Of a stretch of 64,000 nucleotides of DNA, positions 16,718 through 25,893 are shown in pieces (position 1 is the stretch's first letter; every line of letters starts with the position of its first letter). Below the pieces are notes generated by a model, which was not told where the DNA came from, did not search any database, and was given only the letters and a program-made list of their open reading frames with translations. Both the position numbers and the translations under genes were made by a program. The DNA is from Thermococcus bergensis (lineage in GTDB: Archaea > Methanobacteriota_B > Thermococci > Thermococcales > Thermococcaceae): positions 186,001 to 250,000 of the forward strand of contig NZ_JABFNK010000005.1 in assembly GCF_020386975.1 (NCBI RefSeq), in the 5' to 3' direction.

Positions 16718-17722
16718 TTATCTAAAAATCTCCTCGTAGGCGATATAACCGTATTTTCTAAGCTCTTCTCTGGGAATAAAGCGGAGTGCAGCGGAGTTTA
16801 TGCAGTAGCGCTTTCCAGTTGGAGTCGGTTCGTCGAAGATATGGCCAAGGTGGGAGCCTGCAAAGCGGCTCCTTACTTCCCGCCCGCAAAGAAAGCCCTT
16901 GCACTCATCAGCCTCGACGATAGCCCACTCTTCCAGGGGCCTTGTAAAGCTCGGCCATCCCGTTCCAGAGTCGTACTTGTCTAGCGAGCTGAAGAGAGGC
17001 TCGCCCGAGACCACATCAACGTATATTCCCTCGTCGTGGTTGTCCCAGTACTCGTTGTGGAACGGTGGCTCAGTGTCTCCAAACTGTGTAACCCTATACT
17101 GGAGAGGAGTTAGCAGGCTTTTAAGCTCTGCATCGCTCGGTTTCACGTAGCCAAGCCAGTAAAGCTCCCTCTCAGGGAAGAGCCTGAAGTGTCGGTTTTT
17201 CTCCCACACAGACTTTATAAAGCCCAGCCTTCCAGAATAGAGCTTGTAGTTCTTATAGTTCGTCTCAAAGCGGAAGTAGTAGCCCTGGTGGTAGTCTTCA
17301 GCTGGGTAGAACTCCTTTGCCGGGAGGATTTCGGTGGCTATCGGTTCTTTGAATATTCCAGAGAGCCCAAGTCTCCTCTTCGATTCCTCAGCTAGCTTCC
17401 TCTGCTCCTCGTTGAGGTAAAATATAGCCGTCTTGTACTGCTCGCCCCTATCGGCGAACTGGCCGCCCGGATCCGTGGGGTCTATATTTCTCCAGAAGAC
17501 CTCCAAAAGTCTCTCATAGGAAATTTTTGAGGAGTCGTAAATCACCTTCACCGCTTCCCTGTGGCCTGTCTCACCCGTTGAAACGAGCTCGTAGGTAGGG
17601 TTCTCCACCCAGCCGCCGGTGTAGCCAGATATTGCTTCAATCACTCCGGGAAGCCTCTCAAAGGCCTCTTCCATACACCAGAAGCAGCCTCCGGCAAATA
17701 TCGCTATCTCTTTATTTTCCAT
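16718..17722 (-). CDS. msrAB: Fused methionine sulfoxide reductase MsrA-MsrB
   Basis: This 334-residue protein repairs oxidised methionine, both S and R epimers. MsrA is N-terminal with GGCFWC (catalytic C13). MsrB is C-terminal with DSGTGWPSF and [11 protein letters not shown] (catalytic C307). The MsrA-then-MsrB order is common in bacteria and in Thermococcus. The usual zinc CxxC pairs of MsrB are absent, so it is the zinc-free form. It is convergent with the gene remnant at 16478-16702. Confidence 0.95.
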   Translation of the reverse strand: MENKEIAIFAGGCFWCMEEAFERLPGVIEAISGYTGGWVENPTYELVSTGETGHREAVKVIYDSSKISYERLLEVFWRNIDPTDPGGQFADRGEQYKTAIFYLNEEQRKLAEESKRRLGLSGIFKEPIATEILPAKEFYPAEDYHQGYYFRFETNYKNYKLYSGRLGFIKSVWEKNRHFRLFPERELYWLGYVKPSDAELKSLLTPLQYRVTQFGDTEPPFHNEYWDNHDEGIYVDVVSGEPLFSSLDKYDSGTGWPSFTRPLEEWAIVEADECKGFLCGREVRSRFAGSHLGHIFDEPTPTGKRYCINSAALRFIPREELRKYGYIAYEEIFR

Positions 17723-18047
17723 CTAATACACCAAAGAAAATAGGATGCTGGAACTTAAATAGTTTTGGGCATTATTATATGTTAATGGTTACAAATACCC
17801 AAATTTGTCCGATAGTTAGTTTTTGAGCTGAGGTGTTATGCTAGAGAAAACTGCGTTTCAGACTTCAAGACTTTCATTGCCAACAAAAGAGTCTTCAATG
17901 AGAGCTTTATCGATTTCAAAAGCTATAGATAGAAACCTTATAGCAAAGACAATCACCTGGAGATGTTAAGTCCATTATAGACTCTCTTTAACCTCTTTTC
18001 CACAATTTTAATAAGGTTAAGATGCAAGATTTAATGGGGTGATTTTC
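17723..18047. other. Intergenic region without a recognised gene
   Basis: About 325 bases lie between msrAB and the gene at 18048. I see no credible coding frame. AT-rich stretches near 17750-17780 probably hold the msrAB promoter, and TTTTAATAAGG near 18006-18016 is a candidate TATA region for the rightward gene. Confidence 0.5.
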
Positions 18048-18860
18048 ATGCAAAGAGCCCTTGTGACTTTAACTCCCTCCGAAAGCAAGCGCTTGATTGC
18101 TAAAGCCGTTGTAGCTATGGAAGAAGTTCAAAATGCCCTCAAGAACGGTTTTGTATACATAGCAACTGGAACAACAGCCGCTTACATTGCTGAAGAAATC
18201 CTCGGAGAGAAAATTGAAAAAGAAAAATGGACAGTGGGGACGATAAGCAAGGGAAGAACGTGCGTTACCCCAAAGGCTACATGGCCAAGGCACCTCGTCC
18301 TCTACAAGGGAAAGCCCTTTGACGACCCACTTGAAGCTTTGAAAGAGATGGGGCCTGAGGATGTTTTTATAAAAGGAGGAAACGCCATAGACGTTAATTG
18401 GAATGTTGCGGTTTTTGCAGCCGCTCCAGACGGGGGAACAATCGGCAGAACTTTTGGATGGACAATAACCAAGGGAGTATTAACCATAACCCCAATCAGC
18501 CTCGAGAAGTTCACTCCAACGCCTGTGGAAGTAAGCGCAAAGCTGACGGGAATAAAGTCCTTTGACTGGGGGACAGGGCTATACTCCGCTTTAGTCCCTA
18601 TTCCACACGCAATCCCTATAACCGAAGTTGAAGCCTACGAGATACTTGCCAATGTTGATGCAATCCCAATAGCCGCTGGCGGCGCTGGAGGAGCGGAAGG
18701 AAGTGTAACGCTCGTCCTTGAGGGGGACGATGAAGACATGGAGAAGGCAAAAGAAATAACAAAAGCCGTTAAGGGAGAACCTCCCCTAGAGCCCTACACG
18801 GAGGACTGTTCTATCTGTGTCTTTGCAAAGATCTGTGGAATTGGCACCGGAGTTTTCTGA
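18048..18860 (+). CDS. Conserved archaeal protein of unknown function
   Basis: This 270-residue protein shows an alpha/beta pattern with glycine-rich turns (IATGTTAAYIAEEILG, GGNAIDVNW, AAGGAGGAEGSV). The C-terminus has three cysteines in EDCSICVFAKICGIG, which could bind a metal or Fe-S cluster. I do not recognise a family with a known role. The ATG at 18048 is chosen because GGGGTGA is correctly spaced upstream; GTG 18039 is in frame before it. It is convergent with the M24-like gene and stands alone. Confidence 0.75.
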   Translation: MQRALVTLTPSESKRLIAKAVVAMEEVQNALKNGFVYIATGTTAAYIAEEILGEKIEKEKWTVGTISKGRTCVTPKATWPRHLVLYKGKPFDDPLEALKEMGPEDVFIKGGNAIDVNWNVAVFAAAPDGGTIGRTFGWTITKGVLTITPISLEKFTPTPVEVSAKLTGIKSFDWGTGLYSALVPIPHAIPITEVEAYEILANVDAIPIAAGGAGGAEGSVTLVLEGDDEDMEKAKEITKAVKGEPPLEPYTEDCSICVFAKICGIGTGVF

Positions 18861-18864
18861 TTTT

Positions 18865-19944
18865 CTAATATTTTGTCACGTTCTCTAATTTTTTACCCAA
18901 AATAAACGTGTCCTCCTTTTTCACGGCTCCTTCAGGTATCATGAGCGGAGCATGAACCATTGCAAGAACCATTCCTTCCTTAGCTTCCATTGCCCTATGT
19001 GGCACAACTATCGTCGTTATCGGGTCTTCCTCGATGAGAAGCCCAACGCCATGAGTGTAGCCGGTTATGTAGTACTCCTTAAGGCCTTTAGAAGTGTAGA
19101 TCTTCTCAATCTCCCGCTCCACCTGGGCAAATCTCACACCGGGCTTTGTATTCTCTACAGAAGTTATGTATGCTTCTTCCATAGCCGCTATGGCATTTTT
19201 TGCCCTTTCACTTATTTCTCCCACTGGAAAAGACCTAGTTATGTTTGCGTAATAGTGGTTCCAGTCGGCACCTATTACCACCGAGACGACGCTTCCTTTC
19301 CTGATTCTAACGTCCCTGAACGGCTCCGCATGTGCCCTTGGAGTTGCCGAGACGTAAACTTTTGGCTCCTCGCTACCGTTAAGCATTAACTCTCTCATAA
19401 TCTCAGCAGCAACTTCAAGCTCCGTCTTTCCAGGTTTTATCTCATCCTCCGCAACTTTCATTCCCTTCACAGCTATTTTTCCTGCCTTTCTTATATTCTC
19501 CAGCTCCCACTTGTCCTTGATCATCCTAAGTTCCATAGAAAGGCCTCTGACATCAACAATCTCTACATCGGGATTGAGCTTTTTAAAGAGTTCATAAAAG
19601 AGAATGTATGCGTCTCTCTCCACGCTGAACTCCATGCCAACTCTGCTGTAACCATTTCTCTTTATCCAGATAGTTACATTGGCCATGAGGTCTTCCGTTT
19701 TTTGAAACTCTATTACGTTTTCGATCCAGCTTCTCTGTTTGAAGAGTTCGGCTTCCCCTTTGGCAACGATTACGGTTGGCTCGCCATCCTGCGGAATCAA
19801 AAGGGCCGGCCTGAGCCACTTCGTCCCGGTAAAGTAGACGAAGGTCGAGAGCGTTCTTATTACGGCACCGTCGATGTCTTCCCTCTTCAAAAGCTCCTGG
19901 AACCGGTTTATTCTTTTCTCAAATATCTTGGAATCAGGTAACAT
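18865..19944 (-). CDS. M24 (Xaa-Pro dipeptidase-like) family protein lacking key metal ligands
   Basis: The fold is that of Xaa-Pro dipeptidase/creatinase: an N-terminal creatinase-like domain, then a pita-bread domain with GYTHGVGLLIEEDP, which keeps the conserved histidine. The strand that normally carries the first two metal aspartates reads VVIGADWNHYYANITRSF, with V and N in place of both. The usual late EPG segment reads VHAPLMIPEG. It is therefore unlikely to be a standard dinuclear metallopeptidase; it may be a metal-free hydrolase like creatinase or a binding protein. Length is 359 residues from ATG 19944 (GGTG upstream). It overlaps the MFS gene by 11 nt. Confidence 0.8.
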   Translation of the reverse strand: MLPDSKIFEKRINRFQELLKREDIDGAVIRTLSTFVYFTGTKWLRPALLIPQDGEPTVIVAKGEAELFKQRSWIENVIEFQKTEDLMANVTIWIKRNGYSRVGMEFSVERDAYILFYELFKKLNPDVEIVDVRGLSMELRMIKDKWELENIRKAGKIAVKGMKVAEDEIKPGKTELEVAAEIMRELMLNGSEEPKVYVSATPRAHAEPFRDVRIRKGSVVSVVIGADWNHYYANITRSFPVGEISERAKNAIAAMEEAYITSVENTKPGVRFAQVEREIEKIYTSKGLKEYYITGYTHGVGLLIEEDPITTIVVPHRAMEAKEGMVLAMVHAPLMIPEGAVKKEDTFILGKKLENVTKY

Positions 19945-21100
19945 TTTCATCACCAAATCTTCTTAACAATTTGTCCATTAAAAATACTCCGACTCCTCCG
20001 ATGAAAACGGCAAAGCCCGCAGAGAGCAGGACCAGTTTAGTTCCTACAAGGGCAATAAAACCACCAATAGGACTTCCAATTGACACACCAACTATGTTAA
20101 ACACTTGTTGCAGACCTACAGAAGTTCCCCTAACTTCTTTAGGCACCTCCGTAACAAGCAGGGTGCTGGCGAGCATAAGACCCGAAAGCGCTATTCCAAA
20201 AGCCCCTAATGTACCAAGCAGTAGCCCTGGAGTTCTAACCACGATTCCCAGCAAAAAGGCAGAGAAAGATATTATCGATGAGTAAGCTGCAACTTTTTGA
20301 GGGCCTGCTTTTAACGTCATCTTCCCATGTATAAAGAAGAAAACCGATGCCACAATGGATGAGAACCCAAAGCCGATTCCCGTTATCATTCTGGCGGAAC
20401 GTTCATCCACTAATTCTCCTTTCACGAGACTGGAGGCAAGACCCCCGACCATAATGCCCAGTGCTACATAAAGGAAAAATATCAACCAGAGGCCTGTAAA
20501 GACATTGTACTTAAACTCTCCAAGCAGTCTCCATGAGTTTACTCCCTTTTCAGAGGATCTCTCCCCCAAAGTTTCGGGCAAGGTTGTGCTTATTAGCGCA
20601 GAAAGGCCTATTATGAATGCTAAGATTGCAAATGATGCCTTGTACCCAAGCCTTGCCGTTAGAACACCTGCCGTCGCTGAACCTATTGCTATAGCAAGTG
20701 CCATGGAAGATAAAACCTTTACGATATTGTTTTTTCCTTCGCCATCTGATTCCCTCGCCATGGCAAAAAGGGCTGGAAAAACAAGGCTACCACCAAACGC
20801 ATGAAGTACCCTCAGAATTGCGAGTTGGTGGTAGCTACTTACATACCCATAAAGAAAAACAACGAAAGCATCCCACATAAGACCTAAGGTGAGCGTTCTT
20901 TTTCTCCCTACGCGATCTACTAAAAGACCTGCAATGATGCTAGCTGGTATGGCGGCTATGCTGTAGAGGGCTGCTATGATACCGGCTTGAGGTAGACTTG
21001 CTCCGAGAGAAATTGCATAGAGGGCAATAATGGGCATCATAAAAGATGTATCAAGAATCCCTGCAAATGATGCAAAGGCTTGAGCAAAGTCGCGCCTCAT
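19934..21100 (-). CDS. Major facilitator superfamily transporter
   Basis: This 388-residue protein has about twelve hydrophobic segments. The loop between helices 2 and 3 carries GLLVDRVGRKRT, the MFS signature. The halves are joined by a charged loop near residues 185-200 (TLGERSSEKG). The substrate cannot be told; drug or sugar efflux are common roles. It is probably in an operon with the M24-like gene, whose start lies inside its 3' end. Confidence 0.88.
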   Translation of the reverse strand: MRRDFAQAFASFAGILDTSFMMPIIALYAISLGASLPQAGIIAALYSIAAIPASIIAGLLVDRVGRKRTLTLGLMWDAFVVFLYGYVSSYHQLAILRVLHAFGGSLVFPALFAMARESDGEGKNNIVKVLSSMALAIAIGSATAGVLTARLGYKASFAILAFIIGLSALISTTLPETLGERSSEKGVNSWRLLGEFKYNVFTGLWLIFFLYVALGIMVGGLASSLVKGELVDERSARMITGIGFGFSSIVASVFFFIHGKMTLKAGPQKVAAYSSIISFSAFLLGIVVRTPGLLLGTLGAFGIALSGLMLASTLLVTEVPKEVRGTSVGLQQVFNIVGVSIGSPIGGFIALVGTKLVLLSAGFAVFIGGVGVFLMDKLLRRFGDENVT

Positions 21101-21117
21101 ATGTTGTCACCTTAAGT

Positions 21118-21429
21118 CTATCCGAGCTTTACCACGAGGAATTTCAAAGGTAAACTGCCCGCGTTCCTGACGGCATGAGGAATATTTTTTGGAAGAAAGA
21201 CTAGGACGTCTTTTTTAGCTTCCTCGCTTTCCTCCCCAACCTCCACGAGGGCTTTTCCCTTTATGATGTAAATAAACGCATCAACAGGCGTTGTGTGCCT
21301 CTCTAAAGCCTCTCCTGGGTTTAAAGTGACAAGCATTACCTTTGCATTCTCCCTCTTGAGCAGGGCTCTAACGTCAGCACCGTAGGGGTTCTCTATCCTC
21401 TCAGCTTCTTCAGCTTTAAATACAAACAT
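21118..21429 (-). CDS. Small cupin-domain protein
   Basis: This 103-residue single cupin barrel has the first motif LNPGEALERHTTPVDAFIYI and the second motif VFLPKNIPHAVRNAG, which hold the usual metal-binding His residues. The ATG at 21429 follows GGAGGGATTGAG closely. It is the last gene of an operon with the DUF438/hemerythrin and flavodiiron genes, so it probably works under the same stress signal. Its ligand or reaction is unknown. Confidence 0.85.
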   Translation of the reverse strand: MFVFKAEEAERIENPYGADVRALLKRENAKVMLVTLNPGEALERHTTPVDAFIYIIKGKALVEVGEESEEAKKDVLVFLPKNIPHAVRNAGSLPLKFLVVKLG

Positions 21430-21430
21430 C

Positions 21431-22771
21431 TCAATCCCTCCAGTCCAAAAGCCTTTTTTCACCCTCTATTTTCTTATAGGGTGCTATGTCCATTGTCATC
21501 TCAAGCGTCCCTATGTACTCGCCATGGTCGTTGAACAGCGGTACGTACTTGATGTAAACGTACTTTGGGCCGAGTCTGAGCCAGAAAGTAGCCTCTTTCT
21601 TTCTTCCCTCCTTGAAGGCCTTGAGGATTTTGTTGACGACGTAAACGCTCTTCGGCGGGTGGCAGAGCTGGACTGGCCTTCCGAGCACCGATGGTGTCCT
21701 CGTGAAAATCCTCTCTCCGGGTGAGAAGAACCTAACCCTATCGTCTTTGTCTATGAAGGTCACGTCAACAGGGAGCGCCTCAAAGATCGCCTTTAGCTCT
21801 TCTAAATTCAGATAGCCCGTTCCGAGGTCTATGTCTCCCTCACGCTTTAGCTGGGTTTTATCGAACTCTAAAGGCTGACCTCTAAGGGCCTGCTGGACTT
21901 CCTTCGGGAGGGTAAGGAGTTGTTCAACGCTCAGCTCGGGGTTTATCTCCCAGGGGTGGAGGGGCTTAACGTCCTCACCCGGATCCCACTCCGGCGGCTT
22001 TACCTTGTAGTAGCCGATTTCATCTTCCTGCATCTTTATTGCCTTCCACTCGCCCTCGCTTAAGAGAGCCTTGAGCGTTGGGTAGAAGATGTTGTTCTCC
22101 CTGAAAACCATGTCACTCAAAGCGAAGGCCGCTTCACCGGCCTTTGCCTTGAATTTCTCCACAAACTCCTCCCAGGGCATCTCCTCTCTCTTTCTCAAAA
22201 GCTCTGCAAGTTGCTTTATCATGGCCCTTATCTCGTCGTGCTTCGTCCAGAGGACTGTGGCTATGGCAGTCAGGCCTCTCCTCTCTATGTACGGGAATAT
22301 CAACATCTCCTCGCGGTTGTAGTGGGTGAAGCCAACCATTCTGAGGTTGCCCACTATCTCCTCCAGAACGCCTAGGATTTCTTTACGCATACGTTCGTCT
22401 TTTGTTGTTGCCAAAGTTCTTGCATAGAGATTGAGCATCTCAGAGTCCTTCATTATTTCCTTGTTCTCCTGGTATAGGGTCTTAAGTGGATGACCTTCAG
22501 GCAAATCTTTCTCTTCTAGTTCTTCGGTTCCCTTGACTGCTTCACGGAACAGCTCGACATGAAGGTCGCACATCTTGGCTATATCCCTGGCGGAAATTCC
22601 CTCCTTCACAAGCTCCTGCTCGATGAGGGGTATCTCAAGCGGAGAGATGTTGCTCAAAACTGCTCTAAACTCTTCCTTGAGCTTTTCAACGCTCTCTCCC
22701 TCGTGTATCCTTAGGAGGAGCTTCTTGAGCTGTTCCTTCTTGTATTCGCGGTTGTTCAAAAGTTCGGTCAT
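21431..22771 (-). CDS. DUF438-hemerythrin-PAS protein
   Basis: This 446-residue protein has three parts. An N-terminal DUF438 helical domain comes first (about 1-75). A hemerythrin-like HHE domain follows (about 85-240), with CDLHVELF, THYNREEMLIFPYIE and TKHDEIRAMI supplying His and Glu residues for a di-iron site. A PAS domain is C-terminal (about 320-440; VDVTFIDKDDRVRFFSP ... GEYIGTLEMTMDIAPYKK). Such proteins are thought to sense or handle O2 or NO. The ATG at 22771 has GGTG six bases upstream, one base after the flavodiiron stop, so the genes are translationally coupled. Confidence 0.9.
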   Translation of the reverse strand: MTELLNNREYKKEQLKKLLLRIHEGESVEKLKEEFRAVLSNISPLEIPLIEQELVKEGISARDIAKMCDLHVELFREAVKGTEELEEKDLPEGHPLKTLYQENKEIMKDSEMLNLYARTLATTKDERMRKEILGVLEEIVGNLRMVGFTHYNREEMLIFPYIERRGLTAIATVLWTKHDEIRAMIKQLAELLRKREEMPWEEFVEKFKAKAGEAAFALSDMVFRENNIFYPTLKALLSEGEWKAIKMQEDEIGYYKVKPPEWDPGEDVKPLHPWEINPELSVEQLLTLPKEVQQALRGQPLEFDKTQLKREGDIDLGTGYLNLEELKAIFEALPVDVTFIDKDDRVRFFSPGERIFTRTPSVLGRPVQLCHPPKSVYVVNKILKAFKEGRKKEATFWLRLGPKYVYIKYVPLFNDHGEYIGTLEMTMDIAPYKKIEGEKRLLDWRD

Positions 22772-22772
22772 T

Positions 22773-23948
22773 TCACTCACCCCTAACTTTTTTCGCCAAG
22801 AGGTCAGCTAAACTGTAAAGAGCTTCGTAATCCTCTTCTTTTGGTCTCGCATGAACATCAACACTCCCAAGTAGCTCAAAACTTGTCCCCTTCAGAATCT
22901 CCAGTATTGCATTTATGCTCCTCCCGTGCCACCCGTGGGAGCCTATTAAGACGGCATACTTTGCCGGAGGCCTTAGGGCCTTCACGAGGTAGGCGGCATA
23001 AACGGCGAGTGGATGAGCACTCCCGAGCACCGTAGGCGCTGCCAGCACTATACCCCTTGAGTCAACGAGGTCCTTTGCAAGCTCTCCAATGTCGGCACTT
23101 ACTAGGTTATGTACTTTTACGTCAACCCCCTTGGCCACAAGTAAATCAGCCAGCTCTTTCGCAAGCTCCCTGTTGGAGCCCCACATGCTCACGTAAGCTA
23201 CAAGCACCTTCTCCTTAGTCTCTCCCTTCACCCAGCTTTCGTAGGCTTTTAGAATCCTCTCCGGGTTTCTGTAGATGGGGCCGTGGCTTGGGGCTATCAT
23301 TTTGATCCCCAGCCCTTTGAGCTTCTCCATGGCCCTCTTAGCCATGCCCGAGAAGGGCATCATGATCTCACCGAAGTACTTCTGTGCATATTCGATTATA
23401 GAGGGAACCTCATCATCGTAAAGGCCGTGGGCAGTATGAGCACCAAAGAAGTCACATGAAAACAGCACTTTGTCTTCAACGAGATAGGTAAACATCGTCT
23501 CCGGCCAGTGAAGCCATGGAGCCTCTATAAAGCGGAGCGTTTTGCCTCCGAGGTTTACCTCATCACCGTCCTTCACGACCATTATCCTCTCATCAGGCAC
23601 ATTGTAGTATGCTTTCGCGAGCTCTTTTCCCTTTTCCGTTGTGGTGAGAAGAGCCTTCCCGTTGCGCTCCATTATGTAGGGTATTGCACCCGCGTGATCA
23701 GGTTCAGCATGGTTCATGACCACGTAGTCTATCTTCTCAAGGGGGAGTATCTCATTGACTTTTTCTTCAAGTTCCCTCTCAAAACCTGGGTTTACCGTGT
23801 CTATGAGAGCGCTCTTTTCATTACCGACCACAAGGTAAGCGTTGTAAGAGGTGCCTTCCGGGAGGGGGATCAGGGAATCGAATATCCTCCTATCCCAATC
23901 TTTAACACCGACCCAGTAAACTCCATCGAGGATTTTCACACTTTTCAT
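22773..23948 (-). CDS. Flavodiiron protein (A-type flavoprotein, FprA family), O2/NO reductase
   Basis: This 391-residue protein has an N-terminal beta-lactamase-like di-iron domain with H80-x-E82-x-D84-H85 in NHAEPDHAG, and a C-terminal flavodoxin domain starting VLVAYVSMWGSNRELAKELA. These enzymes reduce O2 to water or NO to N2O using a rubredoxin or similar donor. It is the first gene of an operon with the hemerythrin/PAS and cupin genes. A 14-bp palindrome sits just in front of it, so I infer control by the regulator at 32933. Confidence 0.92.
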   Translation of the reverse strand: MKSVKILDGVYWVGVKDWDRRIFDSLIPLPEGTSYNAYLVVGNEKSALIDTVNPGFERELEEKVNEILPLEKIDYVVMNHAEPDHAGAIPYIMERNGKALLTTTEKGKELAKAYYNVPDERIMVVKDGDEVNLGGKTLRFIEAPWLHWPETMFTYLVEDKVLFSCDFFGAHTAHGLYDDEVPSIIEYAQKYFGEIMMPFSGMAKRAMEKLKGLGIKMIAPSHGPIYRNPERILKAYESWVKGETKEKVLVAYVSMWGSNRELAKELADLLVAKGVDVKVHNLVSADIGELAKDLVDSRGIVLAAPTVLGSAHPLAVYAAYLVKALRPPAKYAVLIGSHGWHGRSINAILEILKGTSFELLGSVDVHARPKEEDYEALYSLADLLAKKVRGE

Positions 23949-23960
23949 ATTATCACCTTC

Positions 23961-23974
23961 ATGACATATGTCAT
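23961..23974. promoter_or_regulatory. Palindromic operator in front of the flavodiiron operon
   Basis: ATGACATATGTCAT is a perfect 14-bp palindrome. It lies just downstream of the minus-strand TATA element GGCTTAAAAGC (23982-23992), near the expected transcript start, which fits repression. Closely similar sites occur at 24024, 32779, 32857 and 32908. Confidence 0.7.
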
Positions 23975-24023
23975 ATCAAATGCTTTTAAGCCTTTCTGGA
24001 CAGAATTGTCCAACAAGGTTTAT

Positions 24024-24037
24024 ATGCCAAATGTCAT
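24024..24037. promoter_or_regulatory. Second operator, overlapping the DUF2249 gene TATA box
   Basis: ATGCCAAATGTCAT matches the palindrome at 23961 at 12 of 14 positions, with one half-site perfect. It overlaps the end of the rightward TATA element (GGTTTATATGC, about 24017-24027), so a bound protein would block the promoter of the gene at 24059. Confidence 0.6.
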
Positions 24038-24058
24038 AAATAGAAGCGGTGATGGGAA

Positions 24059-24526
24059 ATGATGCTGGATGTGAGGGGGTTAAAACCTCCACAACCTGCC
24101 CTCATGATACTGGAAAACCTTGAGAGGCTCAAAATCGGGGAAACCCTCGAGGTAATTGGCGACAAACCCTTTGTAGATATAATACCCAAGCTCGAAGAGG
24201 CTGGCTATCAAGTGGAGCTGAACAAAGTGGGAGAGTTCTTCGTGCTGAAGGTCACAAAGATTGAAGGCTCAAAAGAGCTGAAAATGGAGGTTGAAGAGTG
24301 CGATGAGGAGCTGGAGGAGATAACGGAAGACACCAACGTGGCCAAGCTCCTCAAGGCATACCCCAAAGCCCTCGACATACTCGTTAAGTACGGCTTTTCA
24401 CCGCTCCAGAACCCTGTTATGAGGAAGACACTTGCGAGGACGGTAACCCTAAAGCAGGCTAAGAAGCTCATCGGCATGAGCGATGAGAAGTTCAAAGAGA
24501 TAATGGAAGAACTGAAAAGGCTGTAA
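24059..24526 (+). CDS. DUF2249 plus DUF1858 domain protein
   Basis: This 155-residue protein has a TusA/SirA-like DUF2249 domain (about 1-72; LDVRGLKPPQPALMILENLE, with the usual CP motif replaced by PP). A DUF1858 domain follows (about 92-152; NVAKLLKAYPKALDILVKYG). Proteins of this type are often found beside hemerythrin/DUF438 and hybrid-cluster genes and are thought to take part in NO or redox responses. It is divergent from the flavodiiron operon and shares its operator region. Confidence 0.85.
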   Translation: MMLDVRGLKPPQPALMILENLERLKIGETLEVIGDKPFVDIIPKLEEAGYQVELNKVGEFFVLKVTKIEGSKELKMEVEECDEELEEITEDTNVAKLLKAYPKALDILVKYGFSPLQNPVMRKTLARTVTLKQAKKLIGMSDEKFKEIMEELKRL

Positions 24527-24651
24527 GAAGGTAGATAGTTCAGTTCAAAACATTTCCATTTAGGTTCATTTGTTTTTTAGTAATCTCAACCTACGATGGA
24601 TTTATTTTTTAATCATTAAAGCCACCAAACTTTGGCGAGGCCGTTACCCGC

Positions 24652-25446
24652 TCAATATAGTTCAGCCCCTGTTTGAGCTTTAAAGTATTCCTCGGCCCTC
24701 TTGATTAAGAATTCGTTTTTAATTTTCTTTCCAATACGCTTGAAGATCAACGTGGTTATGTCTCCGCTGAGCCATGCTTTGTCTTCAATTAGCTCTAGGT
24801 AGCTCTCTTCATCAGTTAAATCGCTTTCTCTTACTGAAACAAGTATTTTATAACTATCCAATCTCTTGATTAGGACATAATCTTCCTCCTCCCGTCCGGG
24901 TCTTTCAATCAGCTCGTAGAGACCGTCCTCCAAGTCTAAGAGTTCTTTCTTCACTATGGTAACGCCCGAAGGAACGATTTCAAGCTTTTTCCTTTTCACA
25001 GTCTCAACTAACCATTCGTAGAAAAGAAACTGGTTGTTTTCTTCAAAGCCTGCATCTCTGAGGTCGTGATCGTCCGTGTAACCACAGATGAGGACCGCCC
25101 CAACCCCCATCAGCTTTCCGAGGAACTTCATAAGTTCGGGACTCAGGACGAACAGCCACCTGCCGGTGGAGACTCCAATCTGGAGGAGCGTCATGTTCTC
25201 CTTTGAGTACGTTTCAACCTCAAGCCAGTCAAAGGAATCCTCCTCGGTGGTTTTCAGCTCGTAGTGCAGTTCTCCCACTGCAACCAGCCTAAATCCCCTC
25301 ATATCAAAGATGAACTTCAGGTGCTCTTCTCGTCTTTCCCGCTGGTACGCGAGTTCGCGAGTGTACTTGAACTCGCGCGAGAGCTTCTCAAGCACTTCTC
25401 CCCAAGGCTTATCAAACACGGCGACAACATAATACGTGTTTCCCAT
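24652..25446 (-). CDS. Unrecognised protein at the end of the putative toxin-immunity cluster
   Basis: This 264-residue acidic cytoplasmic protein has no signal peptide or membrane helix. I do not recognise a family. The ATG at 25446 has a strong GGGGGGAGTGGT upstream, better than the in-frame codon at 25467. The sequence includes WLFVLSPELMKFLGKLMGVG and a charged C-terminal helix ending EYFKAQTGAELY. It is the last gene of the leftward cluster 24652-30396 and, by position, could be an immunity protein for a lost toxin cassette; that is inference only. Confidence 0.7.
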   Translation of the reverse strand: MGNTYYVVAVFDKPWGEVLEKLSREFKYTRELAYQRERREEHLKFIFDMRGFRLVAVGELHYELKTTEEDSFDWLEVETYSKENMTLLQIGVSTGRWLFVLSPELMKFLGKLMGVGAVLICGYTDDHDLRDAGFEENNQFLFYEWLVETVKRKKLEIVPSGVTIVKKELLDLEDGLYELIERPGREEEDYVLIKRLDSYKILVSVRESDLTDEESYLELIEDKAWLSGDITTLIFKRIGKKIKNEFLIKRAEEYFKAQTGAELY

Positions 25447-25495
25447 ACCACTCCCCCCAGGATTCATTACATAATTGAGAAATAAAGAAACATGT

Positions 25496-25858
25496 TCAGT
25501 CGAATTCTGAAGCTAGGTAACGCACTTCAACGTCCACACCAAACCTGGACTTTATCTCCTTTGGCAGGTACTGGGTGTAGTAATAGTAGCCCCTTATGTT
25601 CTCAATGCCTCCAGCATAGTACACCTCAATCTTTCTGATTCCCTTATTGATGGCGTACTCAGCGTACTTTGCAAGCTGTTCCTCGCTTATTTTATGTGCG
25701 TTTCTCTTGCACTCTATCACCACTCTCTCAGAACCTTTCCTGGCAATTGTGCCAATTTCTGTTTTCATCCCGTGTTTGATGGCAATGGTCAGGGTATCCG
25801 CAGGCACCTCACCCCTGAGAGCCTCCTCAAAGCCAAAGAAGATAAAGGAGAAGGACAT
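25496..25858 (-). CDS. Chimeric gene: duplicated head joined to PD-(D/E)XK nuclease-like domain
   Basis: This is a 120-residue frame. Residues 1-30 are nearly identical, in protein and DNA, to the start of the gene at 27610 (about 100 bp repeated with only a few mismatches). Residues 31-120 are unrelated to that gene. They read MKTEIGTIARKGSERVVIEC, then KRNAHKISEEQLAKYAEYAI, the pattern of a restriction-endonuclease-fold domain (E-x-D ... I-E-x-K), but the usual Asp is Gly. It may be an orphan, inactive toxin tip produced by recombination. A second possible start is the internal Met31. Confidence 0.7.
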   Translation of the reverse strand: MSFSFIFFGFEEALRGEVPADTLTIAIKHGMKTEIGTIARKGSERVVIECKRNAHKISEEQLAKYAEYAINKGIRKIEVYYAGGIENIRGYYYYTQYLPKEIKSRFGVDVEVRYLASEFD

Positions 25859-25893
25859 GAGCTCACCTCCTTCTTTTCCCTATGTCATCCGAG

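Noticed and set aside
18865-19944. Standard Xaa-Pro dipeptidase annotation
   Set aside because: The metal-binding aspartates and the EPG glutamate segment are not conserved, so only family membership is claimed.
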